Translations under genes and position numbers: made by a program
Assembly: GCA_023807065.1 (NCBI GenBank)
Contig: JAJJLU010003785.1
Span: 1-31,273 of the forward strand
Direction of reading: 5' to 3'
Source: Isotricha intestinalis
Lineage: Eukaryota > Ciliophora > Litostomatea > Vestibuliferida > Isotrichidae
DNA: 31,273 nucleotides
Notes under the pieces: generated by a model
The model's database searches: none
The model's input: the letters and a program-made list of their open reading frames with translations, nothing else
Told to the model about the DNA's origin: nothing
In this document: positions 18,218 through 27,467 of the stretch, piece by piece
Numbering within the stretch: position 1 is the first letter of the stretch
Layout: each line of letters opens with the position of its first letter

Positions 18218-21200
18218 TTACTGTTTTTGTTCCTGATATTCATTTTCATTATTTTCTTTTTGAAGTTCATTATCTTCTTTATGAAGTTCATTTTTTTTCT
18301 TCAAATAAAAAATATAAATAACAAGAGAAAAACTGACAATAATTAAAAAGAACAAAATATATTTCATAGTATTAGTCTTATTAATAAATTCCATAGGTTC
18401 ATAAACAACTCTATAACTAATAGGATTTACAAAAACAGCAACAACATTAATATAAAATTCTCCAATTTCATTAAAAGGTAAAGAACTAACTTCAGTTCTT
18501 TCATATTTTTGAGTTAACAAATAACAATCATTAGTAATTATATTTAATAAATCTTCCTTATGAGGAAATTTATAAACTAAATAATGATCAACTCCAATAA
18601 TATGTTCCCACATTATTCTTTTATATGTTGTATCATATTTAATCATAAATTTTCTTTCATTATACATATCCATATCAATAGAATCTAAAACTATTTTTTC
18701 CTTTATGTAATTATATGATAATTCTATTCCTTCAAATTTATCATTTTTATTCATATTTAATTCCACATGCATTTTATTATAATAATTTTTAAATGATATT
18801 AAATTATATTTCGATTTTAATATATCTTGATATAAATTATCATAATAATAATTAATTGCTAATCTTGGATAAATATTTCCACATTTATTTGCAATTACTA
18901 CTAAATAATCTAATTTTTCTCCTCCTGACATTGTTTTTTTCATTGTTTTATATTGAGGAACAACATTATTTCTTTCAAAATCAGAATATTCTATTTTTTC
19001 AATATAATTTATTTTAATATTATAACTTGGCATTTTATTTCTTTCATCAAATGATATTATTATATAATATTCATAATTTGAATTTAATTTATCATAAGGA
19101 TCTGAAATATGATAATTCCATTTTTTATTATATAATTCATTTGATCTTACTAAATGATATAATGGAGTGTTTCTTGGATTTATTATATATTTTTCATCTG
19201 ATGTTGATTTTAATTTTAATAATTTATATGAAAAATCATTTTCTATGCTATTCATTGAAATTTCTAAATTTTGAAAACTTATATTTTTCTTTATTTTAAT
19301 TAAAAGATTATATTCATTTAATTCAATATATTTTCCTATTTCATTTATTTCATAAAATGGTTTATTGTTTAAAAGGAAGTTTATTTTAATAAATGTATCT
19401 TCTTTTGAATAAAATTTTAATTTTGGATTTATTGAAATTGGATATTTTGGAATATCATATTTAAAATTATCTGAAGATGAAATTTCTCCTATTGTATTAT
19501 TATCTAAATCAACTTTTATTTTTCCTTCATTAATTAATGGTTCAATAAATATTTTAGTTTCAATTTCATTGTGTTTTTCATATTTAGGTAATAAAAATGT
19601 ATTTGTTACATTTCCTTTCATAGATAATATTATTTGTTCATTGATTGGAATATTATTTTTATTTTCTTCTAAATAGTAAATTTCTAATATTCCAGGAGCT
19701 TCACAATTAAAATATAATATTTCGTAATTTTTATTTGCTCTTATAATATTTTTTTCTATTTTATAATATTCATTTGGTAAAATTGAATCAAAATCATTTT
19801 CAATATAATTATCTTTATACCTTATATCAAACATTCCTGAAATTTGAGAAAATAAAATTTCTTTACTAGGAACATAATGATTAAATTGACTAATTAAATA
19901 AAAAGGATTATTACAATTATTCATTATTAATTCATAAGCTCCTGTTGGTCTTTTATCTTTTAATAAAAATACATCATTATTTGTTAATTCAATATAAATT
20001 ATTGGTTCTTTTTCATTTGATATTAATCTTAATGTTAATTCATAATATTTTCCTTTTTCTAAATCATATTCTTTTTTATTTAATATATAAATTTCTTTCT
20101 CTAATTCTTTTTCTTCATTTATTTCACCTTTTAAATTTAATAAATTTCCATGAGTAATTTCTAAATTATTTGAATTATTAGTATAAATAAATAAAGTATA
20201 ATTTTTATCAGAAGGAATTTGTAAAGTATAATAATTAGGAATATAATTATCATTATCAACAATTAATTTATAATTATATTTTCTTTTTAAACTTACAATT
20301 TCTGGTTTTTGATTAATATAAACATTAAATTTTTGAGGTTCAAAAATTAAAGGATCATAATTTACTTTAATATAAGTTAATAAAAGTTTATTTCCACTTG
20401 GTAATATTACTTCAGGTGATTTAAAATATAATTGCTTATAATAATGATTATTTACATTAAATGAATATTCTTTTAATTCATTTTGATCTTTATCAACAGG
20501 ATAAAATTCAGCTAAATAATCAATTGTTAATTTATTAAGTTCGAAAAATTTTCCATAAAATGAAGTAATTAAATTATTAACTTCTTTTTTTTCAGAATGA
20601 ATTGTAATAATATATTCTTTATCAGGTTCAAAATTACTTATATCAGTGAAAAAATAATAATATTCATTATTATAAAATTCCAAAGTTTTTTTTGAAAATT
20701 CTAAAGGTTGAAAATTATGTAAAATTGAATAAGAAATAAATTTTGTTGCTTTATGAATATAATAATAATTCTCAATTTCAATAATATAAATTGTATTATT
20801 TTCAGGAATTAAAATTAATTTAGAAATAGTATCAGTTATATTATATTTAGGTTTATTCCTTTTTCCCTCTTCATAAATTTGAATTCTGTGTTTATTCTCA
20901 GGATTTCCTCTTATATCAACTTCATATGAATTTCCCTTTAAAGTCTCAATAGAAATTTTCATAATATTTTTACTAAGAAAATGATCCAATCTATAAGTTT
21001 CATCTAATTTAAGTGAATAAATATCATATTCATGATAAACTCTAATACGAATATTTTTCTTTGCATCATTATTTATTTTTACAATAATATATAAATTATT
21101 ATAAGATAATTTAGTATCATAATATTTAATAGAATAAAGTTGATTACCATCTAATTTAAATTTCCACTTATAATTTAACCAATCATCATAACTTTTAAGA

Positions 21201-21442
21201 ACTTTATCATATGTAGTATAAATATATATTTCTCCAATTAAACCTTCTGCTTCAGGAATTTCAATTGCAATATCTCCTCCTAATTCTTTTATTGTATATC
21301 TAAAAAATGATTCTCCTTTCCCTTCAAAACTTTGAAATTCATATGTATTTAAGGGAATGAAAGAATTAAATGGTTTTTGGTAACTTTCAATTGAAAATGA
21401 TAATAATACCATTAATATTAAAGCAATTAATACTTTCGACAT
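18218..21442 (-). CDS. Large type I membrane protein, family not recognised
   Basis: A 1074-residue ORF. Residues 1-20 form a clear signal peptide (short basic start, Leu/Ile/Val-rich core, cleavage near IES-Y). Near the C-terminus (about 1026-1047) is one strong TM helix, followed by a basic stop-transfer group (KKK) and a ~25-residue acidic/Gln-rich tail. The ~1000-residue ectodomain is rich in Tyr, Asn, Ile and Lys, alternates hydrophobic and polar residues like beta-strand modules, carries many N-glycosylation sequons and has few cysteines. These features predict a surface or endomembrane receptor-like protein. I recognise no named domain. Its ATG lies 81 nt from the divergently transcribed GPI-protein gene, which also makes a secreted product; joint expression is plausible but not shown. 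It converges with the zinc-finger gene across a 280-nt spacer. Confidence 0.7.
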   Translation of the reverse strand: MSKVLIALILMVLLSFSIESYQKPFNSFIPLNTYEFQSFEGKGESFFRYTIKELGGDIAIEIPEAEGLIGEIYIYTTYDKVLKSYDDWLNYKWKFKLDGNQLYSIKYYDTKLSYNNLYIIVKINNDAKKNIRIRVYHEYDIYSLKLDETYRLDHFLSKNIMKISIETLKGNSYEVDIRGNPENKHRIQIYEEGKRNKPKYNITDTISKLILIPENNTIYIIEIENYYYIHKATKFISYSILHNFQPLEFSKKTLEFYNNEYYYFFTDISNFEPDKEYIITIHSEKKEVNNLITSFYGKFFELNKLTIDYLAEFYPVDKDQNELKEYSFNVNNHYYKQLYFKSPEVILPSGNKLLLTYIKVNYDPLIFEPQKFNVYINQKPEIVSLKRKYNYKLIVDNDNYIPNYYTLQIPSDKNYTLFIYTNNSNNLEITHGNLLNLKGEINEEKELEKEIYILNKKEYDLEKGKYYELTLRLISNEKEPIIYIELTNNDVFLLKDKRPTGAYELIMNNCNNPFYLISQFNHYVPSKEILFSQISGMFDIRYKDNYIENDFDSILPNEYYKIEKNIIRANKNYEILYFNCEAPGILEIYYLEENKNNIPINEQIILSMKGNVTNTFLLPKYEKHNEIETKIFIEPLINEGKIKVDLDNNTIGEISSSDNFKYDIPKYPISINPKLKFYSKEDTFIKINFLLNNKPFYEINEIGKYIELNEYNLLIKIKKNISFQNLEISMNSIENDFSYKLLKLKSTSDEKYIINPRNTPLYHLVRSNELYNKKWNYHISDPYDKLNSNYEYYIIISFDERNKMPSYNIKINYIEKIEYSDFERNNVVPQYKTMKKTMSGGEKLDYLVVIANKCGNIYPRLAINYYYDNLYQDILKSKYNLISFKNYYNKMHVELNMNKNDKFEGIELSYNYIKEKIVLDSIDMDMYNERKFMIKYDTTYKRIMWEHIIGVDHYLVYKFPHKEDLLNIITNDCYLLTQKYERTEVSSLPFNEIGEFYINVVAVFVNPISYRVVYEPMEFINKTNTMKYILFFLIIVSFSLVIYIFYLKKKNELHKEDNELQKENNENEYQEQKQ

Positions 21443-21523
21443 TTTATATAAATATAAAAAATTAAATTAGTAAATCATTCAATAATTTTAAATTCTATAC
21501 TAAAAAAAACAATTAAAAAATAA
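21443..21523. promoter_or_regulatory. 81-nt shared upstream region of two divergent surface-protein genes
   Basis: Only 81 nt separate the ATG codons of the type I membrane protein (-) and the GPI-type protein (+). Any promoters and both 5' leaders must lie in this AT-rich spacer or overlap the coding regions. No specific element can be named. Confidence 0.4.
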
Positions 21524-22132
21524 ATGTTAAATCCATTCATATTAATAACATTTCTTCAATTAATAACATTAATAAAATCAAATGACTATGATTGTATCCA
21601 AGTATCATCACCATCATTAGAAAGTTGTAAGGAAGTTAATACAGGAACAAATAATTCCTGTTGTTACGTAACAGAAGGATCGGATACTCGTTGTTTATTA
21701 GTAGATGGGACAAGTCCAGTGAATATATTAACAAGTTTAGTCACAGTGAAGAAATCATTAAATGCGACAACTACAAATACAATGGAATGTGGAACAAAAG
21801 CAGAAGTTTGTGCAAATATACAAAATCCAAAAAGTTTTAGTGATTGTAATAGAACTGATGATAATTCTACTTTTTTACCTTATCCTTATACTTGTTGTTA
21901 TGTTCATAATGGAACTAAAAATTATTGTTATCCTATTAATGCTTCTTATTTATCAACTGTAAAATCATATGTTGATAATCTTCTTAACAATTATTATAAT
22001 AATAGTAATGTCCCTGAGGGAACTGTCTGGGCTGATTGTAATAATGCAAGTCTTCCTGAGTCGAATTCTAGGAATTTAAAACCTTTTGTTTTGGAACATA
22101 TTTTAATTTTGATTTTGGTATTTTTGGTTTAA
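21524..22132 (+). CDS. Small cysteine-rich, probably GPI-anchored surface protein
   Basis: A 202-residue protein with a signal peptide (residues 1-19) and a C-terminal purely hydrophobic tail (about 188-202) that ends the protein with no cytoplasmic residues. A small-residue, Asn/Ser-rich stretch (about 173-183) before it could hold the omega site, the usual layout of GPI-anchor signals. Twelve cysteines are present. Two halves share the pattern C...CCYV...C (C35, C46-C47, C57 and C108, C124-C125, C135), suggesting a duplicated disulfide module. At least seven N-x-S/T sequons are visible. Ciliates and other protists carry GPI-anchored Cys-rich surface antigens, but this one does not match a family I can name. 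GPI anchoring is inferred from sequence layout only. Confidence 0.7.
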   Translation: MLNPFILITFLQLITLIKSNDYDCIQVSSPSLESCKEVNTGTNNSCCYVTEGSDTRCLLVDGTSPVNILTSLVTVKKSLNATTTNTMECGTKAEVCANIQNPKSFSDCNRTDDNSTFLPYPYTCCYVHNGTKNYCYPINASYLSTVKSYVDNLLNNYYNNSNVPEGTVWADCNNASLPESNSRNLKPFVLEHILILILVFLV

Positions 22133-22247
22133 AAATAATTTTTGTTTAGTTTTATTTTTTTTTTTTGGAATTTTTTTCTCTTTATTTTTAATCAAAGTTT
22201 TGTTATTTTTTTCATTTTCTATTTTTTTTTATAATAAATACTATATT

Positions 22248-22889
22248 ATGGAGAAAGGAAATAATAATAATGAAGATAATGAAAAATTATATCAACAAAA
22301 TATAAATGAGTTAATTAAAATTAGTCAAAGTATTGATTCAAATAATGAATATTCTGTTGAAATTAGAAATGATAGTATTTTCTTAAAATTATTATTTAAA
22401 GATTTAAGAGATGGATCTAAATTTTATGAAAAATCACAATGGAAACCAGTTAAAACAGCAATTCAAAATTGTTATAAATTAATACAAAATGGTTATTCTT
22501 CAGGTAATCAAGTTGAATTACAAAATAATATTATTATATTAAATAAGTTAATAAAAGAATTAAAAGAAGTGAAAAATTATAATATTGATGAAGAAGCTGT
22601 TGTTAAAGATGTTTTGGAAAGTTCTTTAAAAAATTTTTCCCCTGAAAATGAAGAATTTAAAAAAAGAATTAAATTATCTAAAAATAATGATCTTGATAAT
22701 TCAAATGAAGAAAATGTCACTAAAGAATATTTTGAAAGGAAATTAAAAGAACAAAAAGAATATTATGAAAATAAGTTATTAAATTTAAATGATAAAATAA
22801 ATAATTTAGAAAATGAATTATCCCAATTAAAATCCTTATTCAATAAATTTGGAGGAATTCTAACAAAATATAATAACCCAAATTCATAA
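22248..22889 (+). CDS. Hypothetical coiled-coil protein
   Basis: A 213-residue protein. The open frame extends 48 nt upstream to a TTG at 22200, but the first ATG is at 22248 and the upstream part is T-rich leader sequence, so 22248 is taken as the start. Residues about 15-110 are mixed, probably helical, with a 'FKDLRDGSKFYEKSQWKP' stretch. Residues about 150-205 are Lys/Glu/Leu/Asn-rich with heptad-like leucine spacing, a likely coiled coil. No signal peptide, TM segment or known catalytic motif is seen, and I do not recognise the family. It lies 71 nt before the DHHC gene on the same strand. Confidence 0.6.
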   Translation: MEKGNNNNEDNEKLYQQNINELIKISQSIDSNNEYSVEIRNDSIFLKLLFKDLRDGSKFYEKSQWKPVKTAIQNCYKLIQNGYSSGNQVELQNNIIILNKLIKELKEVKNYNIDEEAVVKDVLESSLKNFSPENEEFKKRIKLSKNNDLDNSNEENVTKEYFERKLKEQKEYYENKLLNLNDKINNLENELSQLKSLFNKFGGILTKYNNPNS

Positions 22890-22960
22890 TCAAAAAAAGT
22901 CATTTAAAATAAAAAAAAAATAAATAAATAAATATAAATTTTATAAATATCAAAAAAAAA

Positions 22961-24432
22961 ATGTTCTCAGAATCTGAAAAAGTAACTTAATAATATATAT
23001 AACATTAAAAAAAAAAATTTTTTTTAGAAAATAACAACATTTGAAAAATGGGAAGGATACAATTATTTTCCCTTAAAAGGAAAATTACTTTTTGGTCCAT
23101 GTACAATAAAACCCACATTAATGACATTCACAGCAATAACTTTACCAGTGTTAATATTTGAAATATTTGAATGGAAATACATAAAAAAAACACTATCAAT
23201 ATCAATTCCAATAATAATATTACTTTTATATATAATAACAGAAATATTATTATTAATAGCATCATTTTCAGATCCTGGAATTTTAGAAAGATTTCCTTTT
23301 AATGAGAAGAAAATAATGGATAAAAAAAATATAAAAATTGTTCAAAGTGGTTTTATGAGAAATTATCGTTTTTGTAATACATGTTCAATTGTAAGACCTC
23401 CTCGTTCAACGCATTGTGGTGATTGTAATAATTGTGTTGAAAGATTTGATCATCATTGTCCTTGGATTGGGAATTGTGCAGGGAAAAGAAATTATAAATT
23501 CTTTTATTTCTTTATTTGCTTACTTAATATATTAACTGTTCTCATTCTTATTTTTTCCATTTTTCATATTTGGAAAATTTCAGCTGTATACATTTTTTTA
23601 TTTTAATTAGGTTTTTAACTTTTTTAATTGGAATTAGAATAAAGAAGAAAATAGAAAAAAAGAATTAACTAAATGTGTTGTTTGTTTCTTTTTAATTATT
23701 TATTGCGCTTTAAGTATGATTTTTACTACAAATTTATTATTCTATCATACTAAATTAGTTACTGGAAATATGACTACTAAAGAAGAATTGAAGAATTATT
23801 TTAAAAATCCTTTTGGTAATATTTATCAAAGAAATATTAAAATTAATTGGAAAAACGTTATTTTTCCTTTAATAAATAAAAAAAGTATTTTAGATATTTT
23901 AAAATCGGAAAGTAAAGAAGAAAGAGAAATTGAAAAGAAAAATGAGAAAAAAATTAAAAGAGATAGTGTGGAATATAGGAGAAATCAATCAAAGAAAAAA
24001 TTGCCTTTTTATAGGGAAGAAGAAGAAGAAAAAAAAAGTAAAGATGAAGAAAATAATTTAAGACATTCTTCAAATGTTAATAGATTTAATAGTAAAGATG
24101 AAATAATTAATAATGAAATTAATTTAGAATTAACAAATAGAAATACTGAAAATAATGTAACTACAAATAATAATAATATTATTTCTTCTATTAATAACAA
24201 TATAACAAATAATAATATTATATCTTCAAATAATAATAATGTTATAACTACAAATAATAATATTATAACTTCGAATAATAATATTGGAAATAATAATCAA
24301 ATTAGTCATACATCATCAATGGAAGAAAATTATGAGAATATAGATGATAGTTTTTCTGATGTACAAAATAGAAAAATTCCTCAATTTCCTTATCGAATTG
24401 ATATGTCAAAAAATTTCAGAAATAATGATTAA
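22961..24432 (+). CDS. DHHC palmitoyltransferase (three exons)
   Basis: Protein S-acyltransferase that would attach palmitate to cysteines of membrane-associated proteins. Joining 22961-22981, 23028-23585 and 23638-24432 gives 457 residues; the ATG at 23121 is internal. Exon 1 supplies only seven residues (MFSESEK); exon 2 continues with the usual YxYFPLKG...FGP lead-in to TM1. Two TM segments follow (about residues 35-85), then an intact Cys-rich domain: CxxC, 'RPPRSTHC', paired Cys, 'CV', then DHHC at 148-151 and 'PWIGNC'. TM3 and TM4 follow on either side of the exon 2/3 junction. Soon after is the conserved 'TTKE' (TTxE) motif, then a charged, serine- and strongly asparagine-rich cytoplasmic tail of ~200 residues. 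All catalytic residues are present. The 3' end faces PWP2 with only 32 nt between stops. Target proteins and membrane location cannot be told. Confidence 0.9.
22982..23027 (+). other. Intron 1 of the DHHC gene (46 nt)
   Basis: GTAACT...TTTTTTTAG, phase 0, AT-rich with an A-run then a T-run before the acceptor. It contains in-frame stops and is not a multiple of three. Removal joins MFSESEK to the conserved pre-TM1 sequence in the correct frame. Confidence 0.85.
23586..23637 (+). other. Intron 2 of the DHHC gene (52 nt)
   Basis: GTATAC...GGAATTAG, phase 0. Without removal the frame stops soon after TM3. With removal it runs into TM4 and the TTxE motif, as the family requires. An earlier TAG acceptor at 23610 would leave an in-frame stop at 23635-23637. 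Confidence 0.8.
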
Positions 24433-24464
24433 AATAAAAGTAGTATAATATTTTTTTATTAAAT

Positions 24465-27155
24465 TTAACTATCTATTTCCATTTTTTCATCTTCTTTATT
24501 TTCTCCTTCATATTCAATTAAATATTTAATTGAATATATATTATCATTTACTATATTTTCCAATCCTAAAAACACTTTATTTAAACTTTTATGTAAATTT
24601 AAAAAGACACTTTTATTTTTTACATTTTTTAGTTGATTTCCATGTGCTTTTATAATATTAAATATCCATTTCATTATTAATTCAATATTAGCATCATTTT
24701 CTAATTTATTTGCTAAAAAATCTAATAAAGGACCAATAACATTAAAAGGTAATTTTAAAGAAATTAATTCAATATATTTCATTGGAATTGTTTTTAAATA
24801 ATTATCAATAATTTTAATTTGGTTTAAATAAATAGAAAAAATAATCCCTTTTAAATAATTTTTATTTTTAAAACAATTAATAGCATCATTAATAGTAACA
24901 TTAATATCTAAAGATAATTTAGAGAAAGAAAGTGATTTATCTAAAGAATAAATATAAATTCCTTCAGTTGATCCAACAGCAAAAGCTCTATTAGTATTAC
25001 TAAATTTAACACTATTAATTTTAATTTCAGGAATAATATTACTTTTATTTCCTGGTAATTGATTTTTAATTTTATTTTTAATTTCTAATTCATCTTCACT
25101 GTCAATCTCATCATTTAAATTTAGTAATAAATTATCATTATCATTATTATTCTTACTATTTAATTTGTATAAAATACCATTTAAACTTCTATTATGAGTT
25201 AAACAGAATTTCTTTATTAAAATTTGATAAACCATATCATAAATTAAAACAAATTGACTATTTCCTCCACAAATTAATAAATTTCCGCTTAAATTATAAG
25301 AAATACAATTTAAATATTTATTCCTACTTGAATTTTTAGCAGTGACTTTTTCATAATTTAATCTTCCTCCCCAAATATCTTTAGAAACATCAATAATGTT
25401 TTTCATACTTCCAGTTTGAACATCCCAAGTATATAATTCACCATTTAAAGTACTAACTGCAATTTCTTTATCATCAGGAGAAATATCAATAGCAATAATT
25501 TTACTATTATGACTTAAAGTTTCTCCAATTCCTTTTTTTGAATATAATTCCCATATTTTAACTGTATTATCCCAACTTCCTGAAACTAACATATCACTAA
25601 TGTTAGAAAATTTAATAGTACTTATTGGAGAAGAATGACCTGTTAAATTATCTATTAAATCTCCTGTTTTTAGTGACCAAATATATATTATATAAGTTTC
25701 TAATGAACCTGCGCATATTATTTCTCCTGTGAAATCAACTGAACAACAAGTAAATTTTGTTAATTTTGGAGTTGTCATTATTCTAAAATTTTTATATTTA
25801 ATTAAATCAAATGCTCTTACTGTTCCATCATAAGAACATGATATTAAAACATTAGATTTATTTGGACAATATTGTAATCCTGTTATTTTCATATTATGAT
25901 CTATGAAAGTATTTAAACATTGTGAATTTGATGTATCATATATTTTTATTCTTCCATCATTTGAACCACATGAGATTTGAGATGAATCATTTGAATATGA
26001 TATTACTGTTATTTCATTTAATAATCCTTGTTGTTTATAAATGTATGATTCACTCTTCCATTCCCATATTATTAACTTACTTATATATTTACTTCCAAAT
26101 GATATCCAATTTCCTTTCTTATTTATTGATAATGATGTTATTTTTGAATCACTTATTTTTAATGATTTTTTGTTTTCAAATGAATTTAATGAATATATAG
26201 AAAATGAACCATCTTGAAAAGCTAATACTATTATATTCTCTTCTGGGTTTTCATTAAATGAATTAATTTCACATTGAACTAATTTTGATTTTATGTTAAA
26301 TTGTTGTTTTTTTTCTAATATATATCTTCCTGTTAAAATTCTCTTTTCGAAATCTGAATAATATTCTATTTCATCATTTTTTTCATCTTCAGATGAAGAT
26401 GAATTTTCCATTAATTCATTTTTACTTTTCAAATTTTTATTTCCTTTTACTCTCCTTTCAAAGTTTAATTGCTTTTTATATTCTTCACTTTTTTCATTTA
26501 TATATTTCCAAATAAACATTATTCCGTCTTGACTTATTGAATATATTCTATTATTATCTTCACTAAAAAAACAATTTATTAATTTTTTTCTATGACCAGT
26601 AAACATTAAAGGAATATAATTTTTAATTTTAAAAACATTTAATAATCTAACTGAAGTATCTTTTGATCCAGTTAAAATAAATCTTGAGTCATTACTCCAA
26701 TTTAAACAAGTTATTTTATCATTATGAAAAGAAGTATAATTTCTATATAAAACAAAAGGTTCAAATTCTTTTTTCATTTTTGGCATTTCAAAAATTTTTA
26801 TACTTTTATTTATTGAAACAGCTAGAAAATTATTATCAGGTGATATTTTTAAACAATTTACTTTTCCTCTAAAATTAAAATAAGATGTTATTATTTGTTT
26901 GGGAAAATTTATTATTATACAATAACCATTTACATCAATTACTATTAATATTTTTCCATTTGTTGATATATCTAAGATATCTATATTACTTCTTGCTTCT
27001 ATTGGTAATGTCTGTGATGTTCCATGTTTTAAATCTAAACATAATATTTTATTTCCTATTGGAGATAAAAGAATACTTGAATCATCTTTTGTAAAAATTA
27101 CTCTTCCTGTGTTATGAACAGCCCCAAATAAATTTGAAAATTGATAATTTAACAT
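24465..27155 (-). CDS. PWP2: PWP2 (UTP1), U3 snoRNP / small-subunit processome WD-repeat protein
   Basis: An 896-residue protein, close to the roughly 920 residues of animal PWP2. It acts in the nucleolus as a scaffold of the UTP-B subcomplex, which binds U3 snoRNP and pre-18S rRNA during 40S subunit assembly. The N-terminus 'YQFSNLFGAVHNTG' followed by 'SPIGNK' and 'TLP' matches the family start. WD repeats run through about residues 90-580, for example GSKDTS at 163-168, SQDGIMFIW near 208-216, SYDGTVRAFD near 441-450 and GH...GSWDNTVKIW near 506-535. An acidic insert lies at 250-270, as in other PWP2 proteins. A second set of blades continues to about 740, and a Utp12-type helical domain closes the protein (about 755-880). 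The single exon is intact with no missing blade evident. It converges on the DHHC gene (32-nt spacer). The most securely identified housekeeping gene here. Confidence 0.93.
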   Translation of the reverse strand: MLNYQFSNLFGAVHNTGRVIFTKDDSSILLSPIGNKILCLDLKHGTSQTLPIEARSNIDILDISTNGKILIVIDVNGYCIIINFPKQIITSYFNFRGKVNCLKISPDNNFLAVSINKSIKIFEMPKMKKEFEPFVLYRNYTSFHNDKITCLNWSNDSRFILTGSKDTSVRLLNVFKIKNYIPLMFTGHRKKLINCFFSEDNNRIYSISQDGIMFIWKYINEKSEEYKKQLNFERRVKGNKNLKSKNELMENSSSSEDEKNDEIEYYSDFEKRILTGRYILEKKQQFNIKSKLVQCEINSFNENPEENIIVLAFQDGSFSIYSLNSFENKKSLKISDSKITSLSINKKGNWISFGSKYISKLIIWEWKSESYIYKQQGLLNEITVISYSNDSSQISCGSNDGRIKIYDTSNSQCLNTFIDHNMKITGLQYCPNKSNVLISCSYDGTVRAFDLIKYKNFRIMTTPKLTKFTCCSVDFTGEIICAGSLETYIIYIWSLKTGDLIDNLTGHSSPISTIKFSNISDMLVSGSWDNTVKIWELYSKKGIGETLSHNSKIIAIDISPDDKEIAVSTLNGELYTWDVQTGSMKNIIDVSKDIWGGRLNYEKVTAKNSSRNKYLNCISYNLSGNLLICGGNSQFVLIYDMVYQILIKKFCLTHNRSLNGILYKLNSKNNNDNDNLLLNLNDEIDSEDELEIKNKIKNQLPGNKSNIIPEIKINSVKFSNTNRAFAVGSTEGIYIYSLDKSLSFSKLSLDINVTINDAINCFKNKNYLKGIIFSIYLNQIKIIDNYLKTIPMKYIELISLKLPFNVIGPLLDFLANKLENDANIELIMKWIFNIIKAHGNQLKNVKNKSVFLNLHKSLNKVFLGLENIVNDNIYSIKYLIEYEGENKEDEKMEIDS

Positions 27156-27467
27156 ATTAAGGAAAATATATGATAAATAATTAAAATATTTAATAATTTA
27201 TTTAATTTAAAAAAATATGATTAAATATGTATTAATTTTTATATTTATATTGAGTATATAGAATAAATATGATTATTTTTTATTCATAAGATTTCTAAAT
27301 GATATATTAATATGGATTTATATTGTTTTTCTTATTCTGCACTTAAAAGTATAATACTAATAAAAAATTAACTTTAATAAAAATAAACCCAATTTATAAA
27401 AAATAAATTGTTATTGATAAAATAATCAAAAATTCAATAATATAATAATTATATAATAAAAAAAATA
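27156..27467. other. Intergenic spacer, AT-rich, no gene seen
   Basis: A 312-nt spacer between two minus-strand genes. It must hold the 3' end of the channel gene's neighbour order: PWP2 upstream leader on one side and the channel gene's 3' UTR on the other. I see no ORF, RNA gene or distinct repeat. Confidence 0.6.

Noticed and set aside
22200..22247. A 16-codon N-terminal extension of the coiled-coil protein starting at TTG
   Set aside because: A non-ATG start is not expected in a eukaryotic nuclear gene, and the stretch is T-rich leader; ATG at 22248 is the better start.
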